Source: Marchantia polymorpha subsp. ruderalis (taxonomy: Eukaryota > Streptophyta > Marchantiopsida > Marchantiales > Marchantiaceae). From it: a stretch of 64,000 nt of DNA. The stretch covers positions 5,464,001 through 5,528,000 of the forward strand of contig AP031358.1 of NCBI GenBank assembly GCA_037833965.1. Direction: 5' to 3'. The position numbers and the translations under genes were made by a program. The notes beneath the pieces are model-generated. The model was given only the letters and a program-made list of their open reading frames with translations, was not told the DNA's origin and ran no database searches. Below are positions 21,650 through 32,823 of the stretch, piece by piece (position 1 is the stretch's first letter; each line of letters starts with the position of its first letter).

Positions 21650-23019
21650 ACCTGCTAGCTGTTAGACACTCTAGACATCGCCGCGCGAAGAATTACTCGG
21701 TGGCTGAGAGAAAATTGAGTGCGCGAGAGTTGGAATTGAGAGAAATTAGAGTTTGCAGAGGAGGCAGAAGCGCGAGCAAGAGGCTCGAGCAGAGTAGAGA
21801 GAGAGTTGTTGCGCAAACTAATTTCAAGAACACGATGTCGAAGTTGAACAGGCTGCGGATGATGCCACTCCGGCTTCCACAGAACAGGTTGCGTGCTTTT
21901 GAGGACCGGCTGATTGCAAGGAAACTTGAGTTCTTGCTGTGGGGATGGAATTACGTGTGTGTAGACATGGTGCGCGAATGGTTGAACGCGGAGCGATTAC
22001 CTACGCGCGGATTGCGTCCGCACGTAGATAGATGAACCGTCCACGATTGGGCACAAGCATTGGAGAGGTGTGCAGGCGACGACGGGTACCTCCTATTTGA
22101 TAGTGAGAGCGTCAAGGTGTCGAAGCAAGACGAAGCGCAATTCGTGGAATTGTTCAAGCGGGAGAGGTCTTCCAAGAACGGGTACAAGACCCGCGACTAC
22201 AAAGATCGTTTCCGCAGGATTGAAGCGGCGGCGCTGCTGCAATTGTTGCAGCCACACCGCACTTCGTACATCACGTTGTGGCAGGTATCTTTTGTAGAGC
22301 TCACATTAGCCGGAGCTCCAGTTCACTAGGCGTGTATCCTACATAGGGTGATGCGACAGCATGCATATGAGGAGAAAGGAGGAACTCTCAATCACCTCTC
22401 CCCCTTCTTGATAAACTTTTATCGACAGAGGAATTGTTTGTCCTCCGCGGCGGAGCATGCTCCATTTCCGCCATTGTCCGTCGACCATCCCGGGAATTAT
22501 GTGCGGGATAACGAAGTAGACACCGACGCGGAGGATTCGCCAACTTCCACTCCACCGACTCAGCGGTACGACGGAAGAAACACACCCGCAGCGAGAGTGC
22601 CGCAGAAACGAAGATGGAGAGAGGAACCGGAGGAGGAGCAACATCAAGAATCCACTGCTCCCATACGGTAGCGGCCACTGCACAAAGTTTGCAGCCGGCC
22701 GAAGCAAAAAGCGCGCAGGCTTGTGTTACCAGCCAGCAGCGCGGAAACGGCGACGATCGCCACAGAGAAGGAAAGTTCGTCCCCGGAGAAGGATGGGACT
22801 GCGCGGACGTCCGCAGGAGCGGTGGACCACGCTACGCCTTCGGCGGACAAGAGACAGCCTTCGGGTCAGGAGTTACCACGTGCGATGCGGACGAGTGTGC
22901 CGCCTACGCATAGGCGACTCCCTGTGGATAGGCGACCCCTTGCAAACGTGGACCTCTGCCTACGCGTAGGCAGAGAAAGTTCGCCTACGCATAGGCGGCC
23001 GCCTACGCGTAGGCAAGAC
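21650..23019 (+). pseudogene. LTR ORF of LTR Z, N-terminal part with three nonsense codons
   Basis: Continuous reading of the LTR ORF from about residue 25. Three in-frame stops break it: TGA at 22033 (a Trp in other copies), TAG at 22327 (Trp in others) and TAG at 22669 (Lys in W). Between them the protein is well conserved. Against copy E3 the DNA differs mainly at third codon positions. The reading frame continues exactly at 44546 if E1 and one AAGAC are removed. It is an old, inactivated copy, useful for measuring selection. Confidence 0.85.
23015..23019 (+). repeat. Target-site duplication AAGAC, left
   Basis: AAGAC directly before the TG of E1, matched by 44541-44545 directly after its CA. 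Confidence 0.95.
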
Positions 23020-26000
23020 TGTGGTACCCCACTTTTGGCAATTTTGAGGAAATTAAAACATTTTTGGAAAACTGTACCCTGGCAGCATTGTAAATAGCCT
23101 TCGGTACATCAAAACAGAGTGAATCCGGAAGATCGCGGGGATTCTCGAGGGATCTTGTAGAATCTGGGATTTGGGGTGCAGCAGTAAGGACAGGCACCAC
23201 CCTCCCTGCGAGCTCTGCAGTTAGAACCCCTACGACGCAAGGCGCAAAACCCGCCTTCGGAGATCGCGTCCGCGGCTGTAGGGAAACCCTCCATAATTAG
23301 TTCAACCCTCGGGCGCCTTGACCAAGTTAGGGTCCCGTTGGAAAGAGCTCGACGCACTGATTCCAACGAGCCCAAGAACGCTTGGAACGGATGAGGACTT
23401 AGGGAGTTATCACTATTGGAAAAAACGGAGGCGGTCGCCTACGGCGGAAAGAGTTCGCCACCGGAGCGAATTCCGCCTACGCGGAAGGGGGAATCAAGTT
23501 TTGTCCTATGCGCGGACGAAGGCGTTCGCCTGTGCACAGGCGAAGTAGGGTTAGGCGAGGCGCGAAGTCCGCCTACGCACAGGCGCTCGCCTGTGCACAG
23601 GCGCTTCGGCGTCGGCGGAAAATCCGCCTTGGGCCCTAGAAATGCGCCTTGTGAGGTAGAAAGTGTACGGCGCCTTCCGCGCCAGCGCAGCGCCGCGTAC
23701 GGCGGAAGAGCCGCCAGAGTAATCAAATCGGAACGGACCATGCGGACGGGACGGGTGGATGCGCTCTTGGACGGACGGAGTTGCGGCGGCGGAAGCGCCG
23801 ACGAAGGGACAAGGAACGGACAGACTGGACGGAGACGGCTGACCACGGTCAACGCCTTCCGCGCCAGCGCGACGCCGCGCACAGGCGCTCGCCTGTGCAC
23901 AGGTCGCCTGTGCACAGGAGGATGTTCAAGTTCCGCGCCGGCGGAGAATCCGCAGAGGCTCCTGCCTGCGCACAGGCAGGAGTTGAATTTTTGTCCGACA
24001 TGCGGACACACGCGTCAAGGCAGAGGGGGATTGGCCGAGGAGCGGTACGAACAAGTGTACCGCGCAAGGCGGAAAACTCGCCTTCGGCGCTACGCCCGCA
24101 TGTCCGCGGGGTAGTACGCTCGCGGAGTTTAAATCCGCCAATTCGAGCGTGAGAGTTTAATCGACGACGGCGGAGCGTGAAGCCGCGCGTGAGAGCGAAG
24201 ACCGTTCCAGCGTACAGCCGGCGCGGCCATCAAGTGAGACGTTCTTCACGACCAAGAGCCGACCATGACCTTCGACCGGGCGACGGAGAACGTCCCATTC
24301 TTGAATTCGCGATTCCAATCTCTTGTGCGCGCTGCGCGCATCCATCTGCTGGCTGCGGACCATTCTCGACGTCGTCGCACCGGAGATTTTTTGTTGATTG
24401 AGGGAGAAGTGAATGCGCGTGATTTGGAATTGAGGGCGATTAGAGTTTGCCGAGAGAGAAAGGCGCTCGGGCGGTGCGGAAATAGAATGAGCGGGCAAGC
24501 GAACCCCAGGAACGCAATGACGAGACCAAGCAGATTGCGGATGGTGCCACTTCGCCTACCACAGAACGGGCTGCGCGCTTTCGAGGAGCGCTTAATAGCA
24601 AGAAAGCTCGATTTCTTGCTATGGGGATGGAATTACATCTGTGCGAATATGGTGCGCGAGTGGCTAGAGCCACAGGGACCACCCTCGCGCGGATTGCGTC
24701 CGCATGTTGATCGGTGGACAGTCCAAGATTGGGCGCAGGCGTTGGGAAGATGTGCTGGCATGCCAGGGCATCTCCTTTTCGACAGTGAGAGCATCAAGGT
24801 GACCAAGCAAGAAGAGGCGCAATTTGTGGAGCTGTTCAAGACCGGGAGATCTACCAAGAATGGGTACAGGACCCGTGATTACAAAGATCGATTTCGCCGG
24901 ACTTTGTCCGCGGCGCTGATGCAATTACTGCAGCCGCACCGCGCCTGCTACATCACATTGTGGCAGGTCTCTTTTGTGGAGTGCGTCATCGAGGGAACTC
25001 CAATTCACTGGGCGAGCATCCTGCACAGGGTGATGCGACAGCACGCGTTTGAGGAGAAGGAGGGGACTCTAAACCATCTTTCTCCTTTCCTCATCAATTT
25101 TTATCGACAGCGGAATTGTTTGACAGCGGCGGAGCTTGAACATTTTCCGCCATTGTCCATCGACCATCACGGGAAGTATGTGCGGGAGAATGAGGTCGAC
25201 ACTGATGCAGAGGAGTCACCGACTTCTACCCCATCAAGGCGGAGGGACGAAGGGAGACACACTCCTGCAGCACGAGTGCCGCGGAAGCGGCGATGGAGGG
25301 AAGAGTCTGAAGAGGAGCAGCATCAAGAACCCTCTGCTCCCATTCGACCGCGGCCGCTGTGCGAGCCATACAGCCGGCCGAAGCAGAAGGCACGCAGACT
25401 GGTGTTACCAGCCGACAGTGCAGACACGGCGACGATTGCGACGGAGATAGGAAGTGCGTCGCCAGAGGGGCATGAGGAAGCGCGGACGACCGCAGGAGCA
25501 ACGGGCCCCGCTGCAACCTCGACGGGAGAGAGGCCGCCTACGGGCCAAGGGCCTCCGGAGTTACCACGTGCGATGCGGACAGATGTTCCGTTTGCGCACA
25601 GACGAGCCTCCGCGGACAGGCGATCACAAGTGGACGTGGATCTACGCTTACGCGTGGGAAGGAGCAGTCCGCCTGTGCACAGGTCGCCTGTGCACAGGAC
25701 ACCTCCACACGTGCCGCCTGTGCACAGGACACCTCCACACGTGCCGCCTGTGCACAGGCAAGAATCACCCCCGTTCCAACGTAGGAAGGGGAAGGAGCCG
25801 GCGGAAGAACCGCCTACGAGACACCGGCCCTCGGGGCCAGACCCTCCGGCGCACCACGCGCCGCAATTTGCGCCTTCGGCGCCAGGGCCTTCGAGCAGAG
25901 GAGATACGAGCAGGGAGCGTGCGGAGACCGCACCATCGGCGGGAAGTCCGCCGATAGATGCGCCTTCGGCGGTAGGGCCTATAGGCCAAGGGACAGCAGG

Positions 26001-26065
26001 CGAGCGGCCCCCGGCCATGTCGCCTTCGGCGATGGATGTCCGCGGCGCTACGTCGGCGGCGGACA
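23020..26065 (+). repeat. 5' LTR of E1, first part
   Basis: Begins TGTGGTACCCC and follows the 3' LTR of E1 closely until GGCGGACA, where E2 interrupts. The upstream 1.2 kb holds no gene, only palindromes and the hairpin module (near 23330-23375). An 18-base palindrome-containing stretch near 23580-23600 is absent from the 3' LTR. Confidence 0.92.
24265..26065 (+). pseudogene. LTR ORF in the 5' LTR of E1, disrupted by E2
   Basis: About the first 600 codons of the LTR ORF, open from the conserved ATG. The insertion of E2 adds foreign codons, and the frame ends at 26250 inside the E2 LTR. The lost tail resumes at 34716 and matches the short version in the 3' LTR (42239-44284). The globular N-terminal region and the PVHR-repeat region are intact. 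Confidence 0.8.
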
Positions 26066-26069
26066 TCCA

Positions 26070-26615
26070 CGAAGGCCTGCTCGCAGTTGTCGCGAAGTCG
26101 TCCGAAGCCGAAGATGTTCGCAGCCGGAGACCCCCGGTGCCGAAGACGTTCGCAGCCGGAGACGTTCGCAGCCGGAGACGTCCGGAGCCGAAGACGTTCG
26201 CAGCCGGAGACGTTCGCAACCGGACTTGCCTCAACCCTTCCCATCAGTAACTTCCGACACTCACAACTCAGTGATTCCTCATCCGTTTGAAGAGTTCTTG
26301 GTCTCGTTGGAACGAGCGTTGCGAGCTCTTTCCAAGGAGACACTAACTGAGTCAAGGAGTCACACATTGAAAACGTTATGAGGGTTTCACTGTTTCGCCG
26401 AAGGCCTTTCCCCGAAGGAACTTCACCGAAGGCTCTTCGCCGGAGACCCTGCCCTGAAAGCCCCGTTCCGGACCTTTGCCTACTAGCTATTACACCAACT
26501 CCTAATCTTGCCAAAACTTCCAGAAAACTCCAAGCACGACATTGCAAGAGCTTAAATCTAAACTTTTAACTCTCATAGGGGTAAAAAGACATGTGAGCAC
26601 AGTTTTGTGCTCACA
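26070..26615 (-). repeat. Truncated 3' LTR of E2 (546 bp)
   Basis: Matches 34170-34715 without a difference that I can see. In element orientation it starts TGTGAGCAC at 26615. The remaining 1.34 kb of the LTR is missing. Contains the 16-bp minisatellite and one copy of the hairpin module (near 26300-26345). Confidence 0.9.
26113..26224. repeat. Minisatellite, 7 x 16 bp
   Basis: Seven tandem units of the type GACGTTCGCAGCCGGA. The same array is at 34213-34324 in the other LTR of E2. Open frames across it are repeat artefacts. Confidence 0.85.
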
Positions 26616-26672
26616 TCATTGGCGACCATCAGGGGACGATTCCAGAATCCTAGCTCTGCAGGCTAGACAGCT

Positions 26673-29600
26673 TCAAATCCGGTACTGCTTGCATCTACTT
26701 CCTGCACTGCGTGTGGGGAAAACTTCTCCATTCAACGTTTCCAACTGCACTGAGTTGTTTGGAAATACCTCACGAATCAGATAAGGCCCTAACCATACTG
26801 CATCGAACTTTCCTGGGAACTCAAGCTTCCTACCATCCTGGAGCATCACCATCATACCTGGCCTCAGCGTCCTTTTCTTATGCTTCTTGTCAAAGGTGAT
26901 TTTTCTCCTCCGTTGAATGGCCTCAATATGTTGAGCACTCATTCTCCTCCTCTCATCAAGCTCTTCTAATGTCGTCAGCCTATTCCTTAATGACTGACTG
27001 TTTGTAAGCCGTGACTGCACTGCAACTCGGAGTGATTCCACCTCGAATTCGATGGGGAGAGTGGCCTCCAATCCATACACTAACGAAAACGGCGTTGCTT
27101 GTGTTGTCACCTTGAAAGTTGTCCGATAAGCCCACAATGCTGCTGTCAGCTTGGTGTCCCAATCCCTTTTTGAGTCAACCACCGTTTTGCGAAGAATACT
27201 CACCAGAGTCCCATTGACTCGCTCTGTCTGACCATTGGTTTGTGGATGATATGGAGTAGTTTTTCTGTGATCTATCTCAAACCTATCTGTTAATTCTTGA
27301 AACATCTCATTCAAGAAGTGCCTGCCCCTATCGCTAACCAGAATCTTGGGACATCCAAACCTTGAAATGATGTTTTCGTACATGAATGTGGCAGCATGAG
27401 CAGCCGTATTTGTCTTCACTGCCTTCGCTTCCGCCCACTTTGTCAAGTATTCTGTCGCAACTATGATGTAAGCCATGCCTTTTGACGAATGAGGATGAAT
27501 CTCACCGATATAATCAATTCCCCATTTTTCAAAAGGTACAAGTGGCAATGAAACGTGTAGAGGCATCTCCATTCGAAGGTCATTCCTAGCATACCTCTGA
27601 CAGGCATCACAGTGCTTCACATATTCATGAGAGTCCCTAAACAACCTAGGCCAGAAGTATCCCGCTCTAAGTATTTTCTGACCTGTAAGTTGGCCAGAGA
27701 AATGTCCTCCACAAGCACTGTCGTGGCAAGCCTCTAAAATTGCAGGAACCTCCACTTCTGACACACACCTTCTCAGAACACCATCAGCTCCCCTTCTAAA
27801 CAATCTGTGGCCAATCACTGCAAAATGTCTACTGTTGACTCTCACCTTCCTCCTTTCCTCCTTAGTCCAATCACCTGACAACTGCTGAGTTGTCAAAAAC
27901 TCTACTATTCCAGCGTACCATTCTGGCTGAGCTGTGACTACAAAAAGACTATCATCTATCAACCTATCATCTAATGGACTGGTCCCTACATCCTCCGACA
28001 ACCTAGATAGATGGTCGGCCTGCAAGTGCATGCGACCAGGTTTATACTCTACAGTGTAGTCAAATTCCTCCAGCAATAAAACCCACCTGGCCAATCTTCC
28101 ACTAAGCTCCGCCTTGTTCACCAGATATTTGATTGCCATATGATCAACGAAGAAAACCACTGGATTGCAGATCAGATAATGTCTAAACTTCTTGACTGAA
28201 AAAACCATGGCCAAGCACTCCCTCTCAGTAGTAGAATAGTTCCTCTCTGCTGGATTCAACTGCCTACTGGCATAAGCGATTGGCAGGTCCTTCCCCTTCT
28301 CCCCTGTAGACTGACATAACGCACTACCCACTGCTACACTACTTGCATCACAGAAAACGTGAAAAGGCATGCTCCAGTCAGGAGGCCTCAACACCGGATA
28401 AGTACTCAACCTGGACTTCAACTCTTCAAAAGCTGCCTGACAGGCATCTGTCCACTCGAACCTGTTCTCCTTCCTCAACAGTTGAGTAATAGGCACTACA
28501 ATCTTGGCAAAGTCAGGAATCAACTCTCTATACCACCCTACATGTCCCAATAACTTGGCTACACCCTTAGCATTCGTGGGAGTTGCCAATCCTTCAATGA
28601 CTGCAATCTTATCAGGATCCGGTTCTCTTCCCTTCTCACTCACGACATAACCCAAAAGAACTCCTCTCTGAACACCTAGGAATGTCTTCTCAGGATTCAG
28701 AGCTAGCTGCATTCTTCTACATCTAATGAGAGCTTCTCTAACACACTGCAGATGCTCACCAGCACTTGACTGAGTGCTAAAATCGTCCACAAAAACTGTC
28801 ATAGACTTGTATAACAGATCTGTGAAAATATACATCACTAACCTTTGGAATGTGGCAGGTGCATTGCACAATCCGAAAGGCATAACAACCCATACAAAAG
28901 TTCCCCACGGAGTTGTGAAGGCTGTCTTATGAACATCCTGTACAGCTATGGAAATCTGATTGTAGCCAGCATATCCATCCATGAATGTGTACCTCGCATG
29001 ACCCCCAACTTCCTCCAAAAGCAGCGTGATAAAAGGTAAAGGAAAGTGATCCTTCTCAGTACAGGCATTCAGCTTCCTATAATCCACACACACTCTAAGT
29101 TTCCCATTCTTCTTCTTGACCAAAACCATAGGAGAAACCCAATCCGTGATCTCTACAGGCTTGATGAATCCAGCTTTGAGTAATCTCTCCAATTCTGCTC
29201 GAACTAACAACTGTAACTGTGGGTTCATCCTTCTCTCCTTCTGTCTAATAGGCTTAGCTCCAGGGACCAGCGAAATCCGATGCTCCACCATTTCACGAGG
29301 TACTCCCTTCAACTCATCATACGACCAAGCAAAGGTATCACTGAATTCGTCCACCAACTCACCATACTTCTGTATCTCATCCTCTCCTAGCTTGGAACCC
29401 ATCTTCATTTGCTTCAGTTCTCCTCCTCTGATGGACACCTCCACATATTTCCAGTCTTCTTCTGCCACATGAGTTTGTTCCTCCGAGCTTTGATACCAAT
29501 CTGGAGGGACCTGAGGATAATCCCTGACGTCTTGGCCCACCACAATTCCGGTTGATGTAGTCCTGAAATGCAAGGGTTCCTCCAACTTCGCATTTTTCAC

Positions 29601-32600
29601 AGTAGTCTCCTCCTCTTGAGTTCCATCAACATGCACCGAATCCACCTCAGTAATATCCAACTCGTCCAACCATGGAGTGAGACCTCCATGTATCCACTCT
29701 TCCTCCATAAGAACCTCACATGGTTCTAGCAACAGATACTCTTCTCGCTGTGAACTGATCACCTCCTTCTCAAAAATTTTGTGATGAGAAATCATCATGG
29801 CGTCACAACCTGACTCAGGATAATCTCTCAACCACTGAGCAAACTCTCCATCATCGCTTCTGCTGTAAAAACTAGGGCCCAAGCTACCTGATCCTACATC
29901 TAATCTATTTTTTCTGTCATTCAAATAAACCACTCCCACTAAAGTGTCATCACACTTGGCCTCGTTTTTCTCTTCTTCCTTCCCTGAAGATAACTCAGGA
30001 TCCTCTCTCACCCTTCCACCTAATGACCCTATTGACACCTTGACTCTGTTATCATGAGGACCATATGTGATTGATGGCTTCAGTCCTCCCCAATCCACAA
30101 TTGCATTAGCCATTCTCAACCAAGGTCTGCCCAATAGAATGGGAAAGGTGTCCCTGTTCGAATGCATCTTAATCACATGAAATGTGACAATGTACTCCTC
30201 ACCACCAGTGGACAACCTGCAATCTTTAATCATCCCCACTGGTACAGCTGAAGTCTGATTGGCCATATTGATAATGAAAAGTGAGGGGCCTGTCAGATTC
30301 AAACCTAACTTTCTCATGGTGTGTTCGGGTAGGATGTTCAAACCACTACCCCCATCAACTAATACATTGGGAATCACCTTGTCTACCACTATCACCTCTA
30401 TCTCCACAGGTTTGACATCTTGACTTCCTTTTTGCAAATGAACTCTAGCAGCGACTCTAGTCTTCGTTTTTCTACTCCTTCTATGCACTGGAATGCCCTC
30501 CTTCAAGGTCTTACGAGCAATGGGAGATATTTCCAGCAGCTGACCAAAAGTAATGTCCGCCTTCAGCGAACTCAGATCTGACCACAAATTGTACTTCTCC
30601 GACTCTCTCCTTCTCTGACATCTCATGTGCTCCCACTCTTTCATGGGAATCCCCGGTCCTTCCCACTCTCTTGGTTCATTGCTTTCTGAATCTTGCGTGA
30701 CAGGTGGCACTTCTGCATCATGCAGAATCTCATTTCTTTTCTCCTCTGCCCTTGTAATCCTCCTTGCTCTCCTCGCCACTCTCTCAAGATCAGAGAGATG
30801 AGGAGGCTCCTCAGATGAAGTCTCCCCTTGCTCATCTTCATTTTTCTCAGTTTGCATCTTGCGATGCACAGCTCTGGTGGTGACAGCAAGGGCCGGAGCT
30901 TCATGCATAATCACATCATCCGAATTTTTCAACTTATAAGTAATCAGGTTAGTATGTGGAGGCCACTGATTCTGCCCTTGTTCGACTATCCCCTTACCAA
31001 GATCAGAACTACTACGTTGGACATCTTCATCATCGTTTGCAAACCTAGCATCTTGAGAGTTTGAAGAACATGGATCTGCAAAAGAAACCTGTTTTCTGTT
31101 GTCATTACGAGGTTCATCTCGTGGTTCACTCTGGATAGGAATATATCTGTTCATTGTCTGCAGTCCAACAGGTGGATTGAATGTCTGTTTGCTGTTCTCA
31201 TGATCATAATACAAGTTAGGAGGTCTAAGATTGTTAGAATGCTCATTCTGCGGTCTTGCACCCCTCATATTTTCTCTCGCCTGGTAAGGACTAACAGTAG
31301 GCTGAGGCATCCTAATAACTTTATCTGGCTGCCGACATTGGTCAGAGGGATGACTACCTCCACAATCACTACACCCATTAACTCCAACCTCAGACCAACA
31401 CTGACCTGGATAGTGCCACCTACCACAAAATGCATGTAATTCTTTTCTCTCCATGTTCTGACCATCTTGACCCCTAGGAGGTCCTCTGTTCCCGTTTTGA
31501 CCTTGGTAATTTGGTCCTTGGCCCCTTTGGTGTTGCACAGGTGGGCCACCGCTCATTCTGTTGTCACGGTTTGGCACCACCCTACAAAATTGCCTGGTAT
31601 GTCCAGATTGACCACACTGGACACACCACATGCTTGATGAATGTCTACCTGACTCGACTGGAGGAGGAGGCCCTGGCTGTTGACTCCTGATCATCAAGGC
31701 CATCTGATCTGTAATATTTTGCATTTGCTTCATCATGGTCTCTTGAAAGCCCACTTGGCTAGCATTTAATCTTTTCTCTACATCTGCCAGGTTAGGATCT
31801 ACAGTAGGGGCTGGCAATGCTAAAACAGGTGCTGGCTCTCTGGTATGCGAAATTGACTCAATGAGAGAATAGGGAGCTTGACCCCTATGCCTACCTGAGT
31901 CTCCTTCCATTGCTCTTGGACGAATTGGGATGAACTGAGGAATGGATTCATCCTCCTTCCTCCACAATCTATCATAGTCCTTGTCAATATTCTCTATCTC
32001 CCTGGCAGCCATCTTGGCCTCAGCAAGAGTTTGAGGGCTTCTCTCCAGCACCCCTCGGATGGTCCCAGATTTGAAAAAGCCTTGGATAAAAAATTGTCTC
32101 AGCGTATCGTCATTGAGCATTGTACCCACAAAACGCGCACAAACCAGATCAAATCTTCTAATGTAAGCTGAGATTTCCTCTTCCCTTCCCTGTTTTAACG
32201 ATGCCAAAGCTCTCAATGCAGAACCTTGCCCCACCTCAGGCCTAAACTCATTCAAGAACTCCCTTTGCATCTGATCCCATCCCCCAAAATGACCTTCAGA
32301 ATGATCCCTATACCACTCATACGCCTCACCTTCCAGGGTAGTAGGAAACCAGACCAAAAAATACCCTGGATCTGTAATCAGAGAGCTGGCTAGCCTCTCA
32401 ACATATCTTTCCATGTGCCTTGAAGGATCCTCATCCTTCGTCCCATAGAACTTAGGCAGATTGGGTGGCATGACCACAGCTGCCAAGTTCTGTGGAACCT
32501 GAATAGGAAGGCCTCTTGGCCTCACAAGTGGGTCTATGGGAGGACTAGAAGGAGGTCCTGCTCTCCCTCCATCGTCAGCCATGCTAGCAGATTCCTCCAC

Positions 32601-32792
32601 CAACCTCTCACTGTCAGGTTCTACAATCTCTAAACCTTCTAACAAAGACTCATCAACAGGGTCTACGTTCAGAAATATCTCAAGTTTAATTTCTTCCTCG
32701 ATTTCCTTATTCTCAGGTTTCTTCCTACTGCGAACAGGTTTCTCCAATCCTGGCTCCAGGTTTGGTTTGTGCGATCTAGTCCTATTCTGCAT
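26673..32792 (-). CDS. gag-pol: Gag-Pol polyprotein of E2 (2039 aa)
   Basis: Single intact ORF encoding everything for retrotransposition. Gag core near residues 100-290 (LEGEAYEWYRDH, FLNEFRPEVG). CCHC knuckle CVQCGQSGHTRQFC near 395, with a second Cys/His cluster near 450-480. Aspartic protease with LVDGGSG near 813 (DGG instead of DSG/DTG). Reverse transcriptase around 1200-1400 with MPFGLCNAPATFQR and FVDDF near 1335. RNase H from about 1480 (FCDAS, ERECLAMV). Integrase with HHCC finger (about 1690-1735) and DDE residues in GIDYIG (about 1760), SDRGRHF (about 1817) and NGQTERVN (about 1857). No chromodomain follows. The start ATG is 14 bases after the primer site. Fusing gag and pol in one frame differs from the UAG arrangement of the GL family. 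Confidence 0.95.
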   Translation of the reverse strand: MQNRTRSHKPNLEPGLEKPVRSRKKPENKEIEEEIKLEIFLNVDPVDESLLEGLEIVEPDSERLVEESASMADDGGRAGPPSSPPIDPLVRPRGLPIQVPQNLAAVVMPPNLPKFYGTKDEDPSRHMERYVERLASSLITDPGYFLVWFPTTLEGEAYEWYRDHSEGHFGGWDQMQREFLNEFRPEVGQGSALRALASLKQGREEEISAYIRRFDLVCARFVGTMLNDDTLRQFFIQGFFKSGTIRGVLERSPQTLAEAKMAAREIENIDKDYDRLWRKEDESIPQFIPIRPRAMEGDSGRHRGQAPYSLIESISHTREPAPVLALPAPTVDPNLADVEKRLNASQVGFQETMMKQMQNITDQMALMIRSQQPGPPPPVESGRHSSSMWCVQCGQSGHTRQFCRVVPNRDNRMSGGPPVQHQRGQGPNYQGQNGNRGPPRGQDGQNMERKELHAFCGRWHYPGQCWSEVGVNGCSDCGGSHPSDQCRQPDKVIRMPQPTVSPYQARENMRGARPQNEHSNNLRPPNLYYDHENSKQTFNPPVGLQTMNRYIPIQSEPRDEPRNDNRKQVSFADPCSSNSQDARFANDDEDVQRSSSDLGKGIVEQGQNQWPPHTNLITYKLKNSDDVIMHEAPALAVTTRAVHRKMQTEKNEDEQGETSSEEPPHLSDLERVARRARRITRAEEKRNEILHDAEVPPVTQDSESNEPREWEGPGIPMKEWEHMRCQRRRESEKYNLWSDLSSLKADITFGQLLEISPIARKTLKEGIPVHRRSRKTKTRVAARVHLQKGSQDVKPVEIEVIVVDKVIPNVLVDGGSGLNILPEHTMRKLGLNLTGPSLFIINMANQTSAVPVGMIKDCRLSTGGEEYIVTFHVIKMHSNRDTFPILLGRPWLRMANAIVDWGGLKPSITYGPHDNRVKVSIGSLGGRVREDPELSSGKEEEKNEAKCDDTLVGVVYLNDRKNRLDVGSGSLGPSFYSRSDDGEFAQWLRDYPESGCDAMMISHHKIFEKEVISSQREEYLLLEPCEVLMEEEWIHGGLTPWLDELDITEVDSVHVDGTQEEETTVKNAKLEEPLHFRTTSTGIVVGQDVRDYPQVPPDWYQSSEEQTHVAEEDWKYVEVSIRGGELKQMKMGSKLGEDEIQKYGELVDEFSDTFAWSYDELKGVPREMVEHRISLVPGAKPIRQKERRMNPQLQLLVRAELERLLKAGFIKPVEITDWVSPMVLVKKKNGKLRVCVDYRKLNACTEKDHFPLPFITLLLEEVGGHARYTFMDGYAGYNQISIAVQDVHKTAFTTPWGTFVWVVMPFGLCNAPATFQRLVMYIFTDLLYKSMTVFVDDFSTQSSAGEHLQCVREALIRCRRMQLALNPEKTFLGVQRGVLLGYVVSEKGREPDPDKIAVIEGLATPTNAKGVAKLLGHVGWYRELIPDFAKIVVPITQLLRKENRFEWTDACQAAFEELKSRLSTYPVLRPPDWSMPFHVFCDASSVAVGSALCQSTGEKGKDLPIAYASRQLNPAERNYSTTERECLAMVFSVKKFRHYLICNPVVFFVDHMAIKYLVNKAELSGRLARWVLLLEEFDYTVEYKPGRMHLQADHLSRLSEDVGTSPLDDRLIDDSLFVVTAQPEWYAGIVEFLTTQQLSGDWTKEERRKVRVNSRHFAVIGHRLFRRGADGVLRRCVSEVEVPAILEACHDSACGGHFSGQLTGQKILRAGYFWPRLFRDSHEYVKHCDACQRYARNDLRMEMPLHVSLPLVPFEKWGIDYIGEIHPHSSKGMAYIIVATEYLTKWAEAKAVKTNTAAHAATFMYENIISRFGCPKILVSDRGRHFLNEMFQELTDRFEIDHRKTTPYHPQTNGQTERVNGTLVSILRKTVVDSKRDWDTKLTAALWAYRTTFKVTTQATPFSLVYGLEATLPIEFEVESLRVAVQSRLTNSQSLRNRLTTLEELDERRRMSAQHIEAIQRRRKITFDKKHKKRTLRPGMMVMLQDGRKLEFPGKFDAVWLGPYLIREVFPNNSVQLETLNGEVFPTRSAGSRCKQYRI

Positions 32793-32805
32793 TTACAAGA
32801 TCAGG

Positions 32806-32823
32806 CTCCCGGCAGACGCACCA
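32806..32823 (-). other. Primer-binding site of E2, tRNA-Gly-like
   Basis: Minus-strand TGGTGCGTCTGCCGGGAG, five bases after the LTR end. From memory it complements the 3' end of plant tRNA-Gly(UCC); this should be confirmed against a tRNA set. It differs from the Asp-like site of the GL family. Confidence 0.75.

Noticed and set aside
26616-26640. TTGGCGACCATCAGGGGAC as a plus-strand primer site
   Set aside because: It looks superficially like a primer site, but the coding strand of E2 is minus and a good site is at its other end (32806-32823).
26673-32792. Chromodomain at the C-terminus of E2 Pol
   Set aside because: After the integrase core the sequence ends with a short tail (FPGKFDAVWLGPYLIREVF type) and no chromodomain motif, so it is not a chromovirus.
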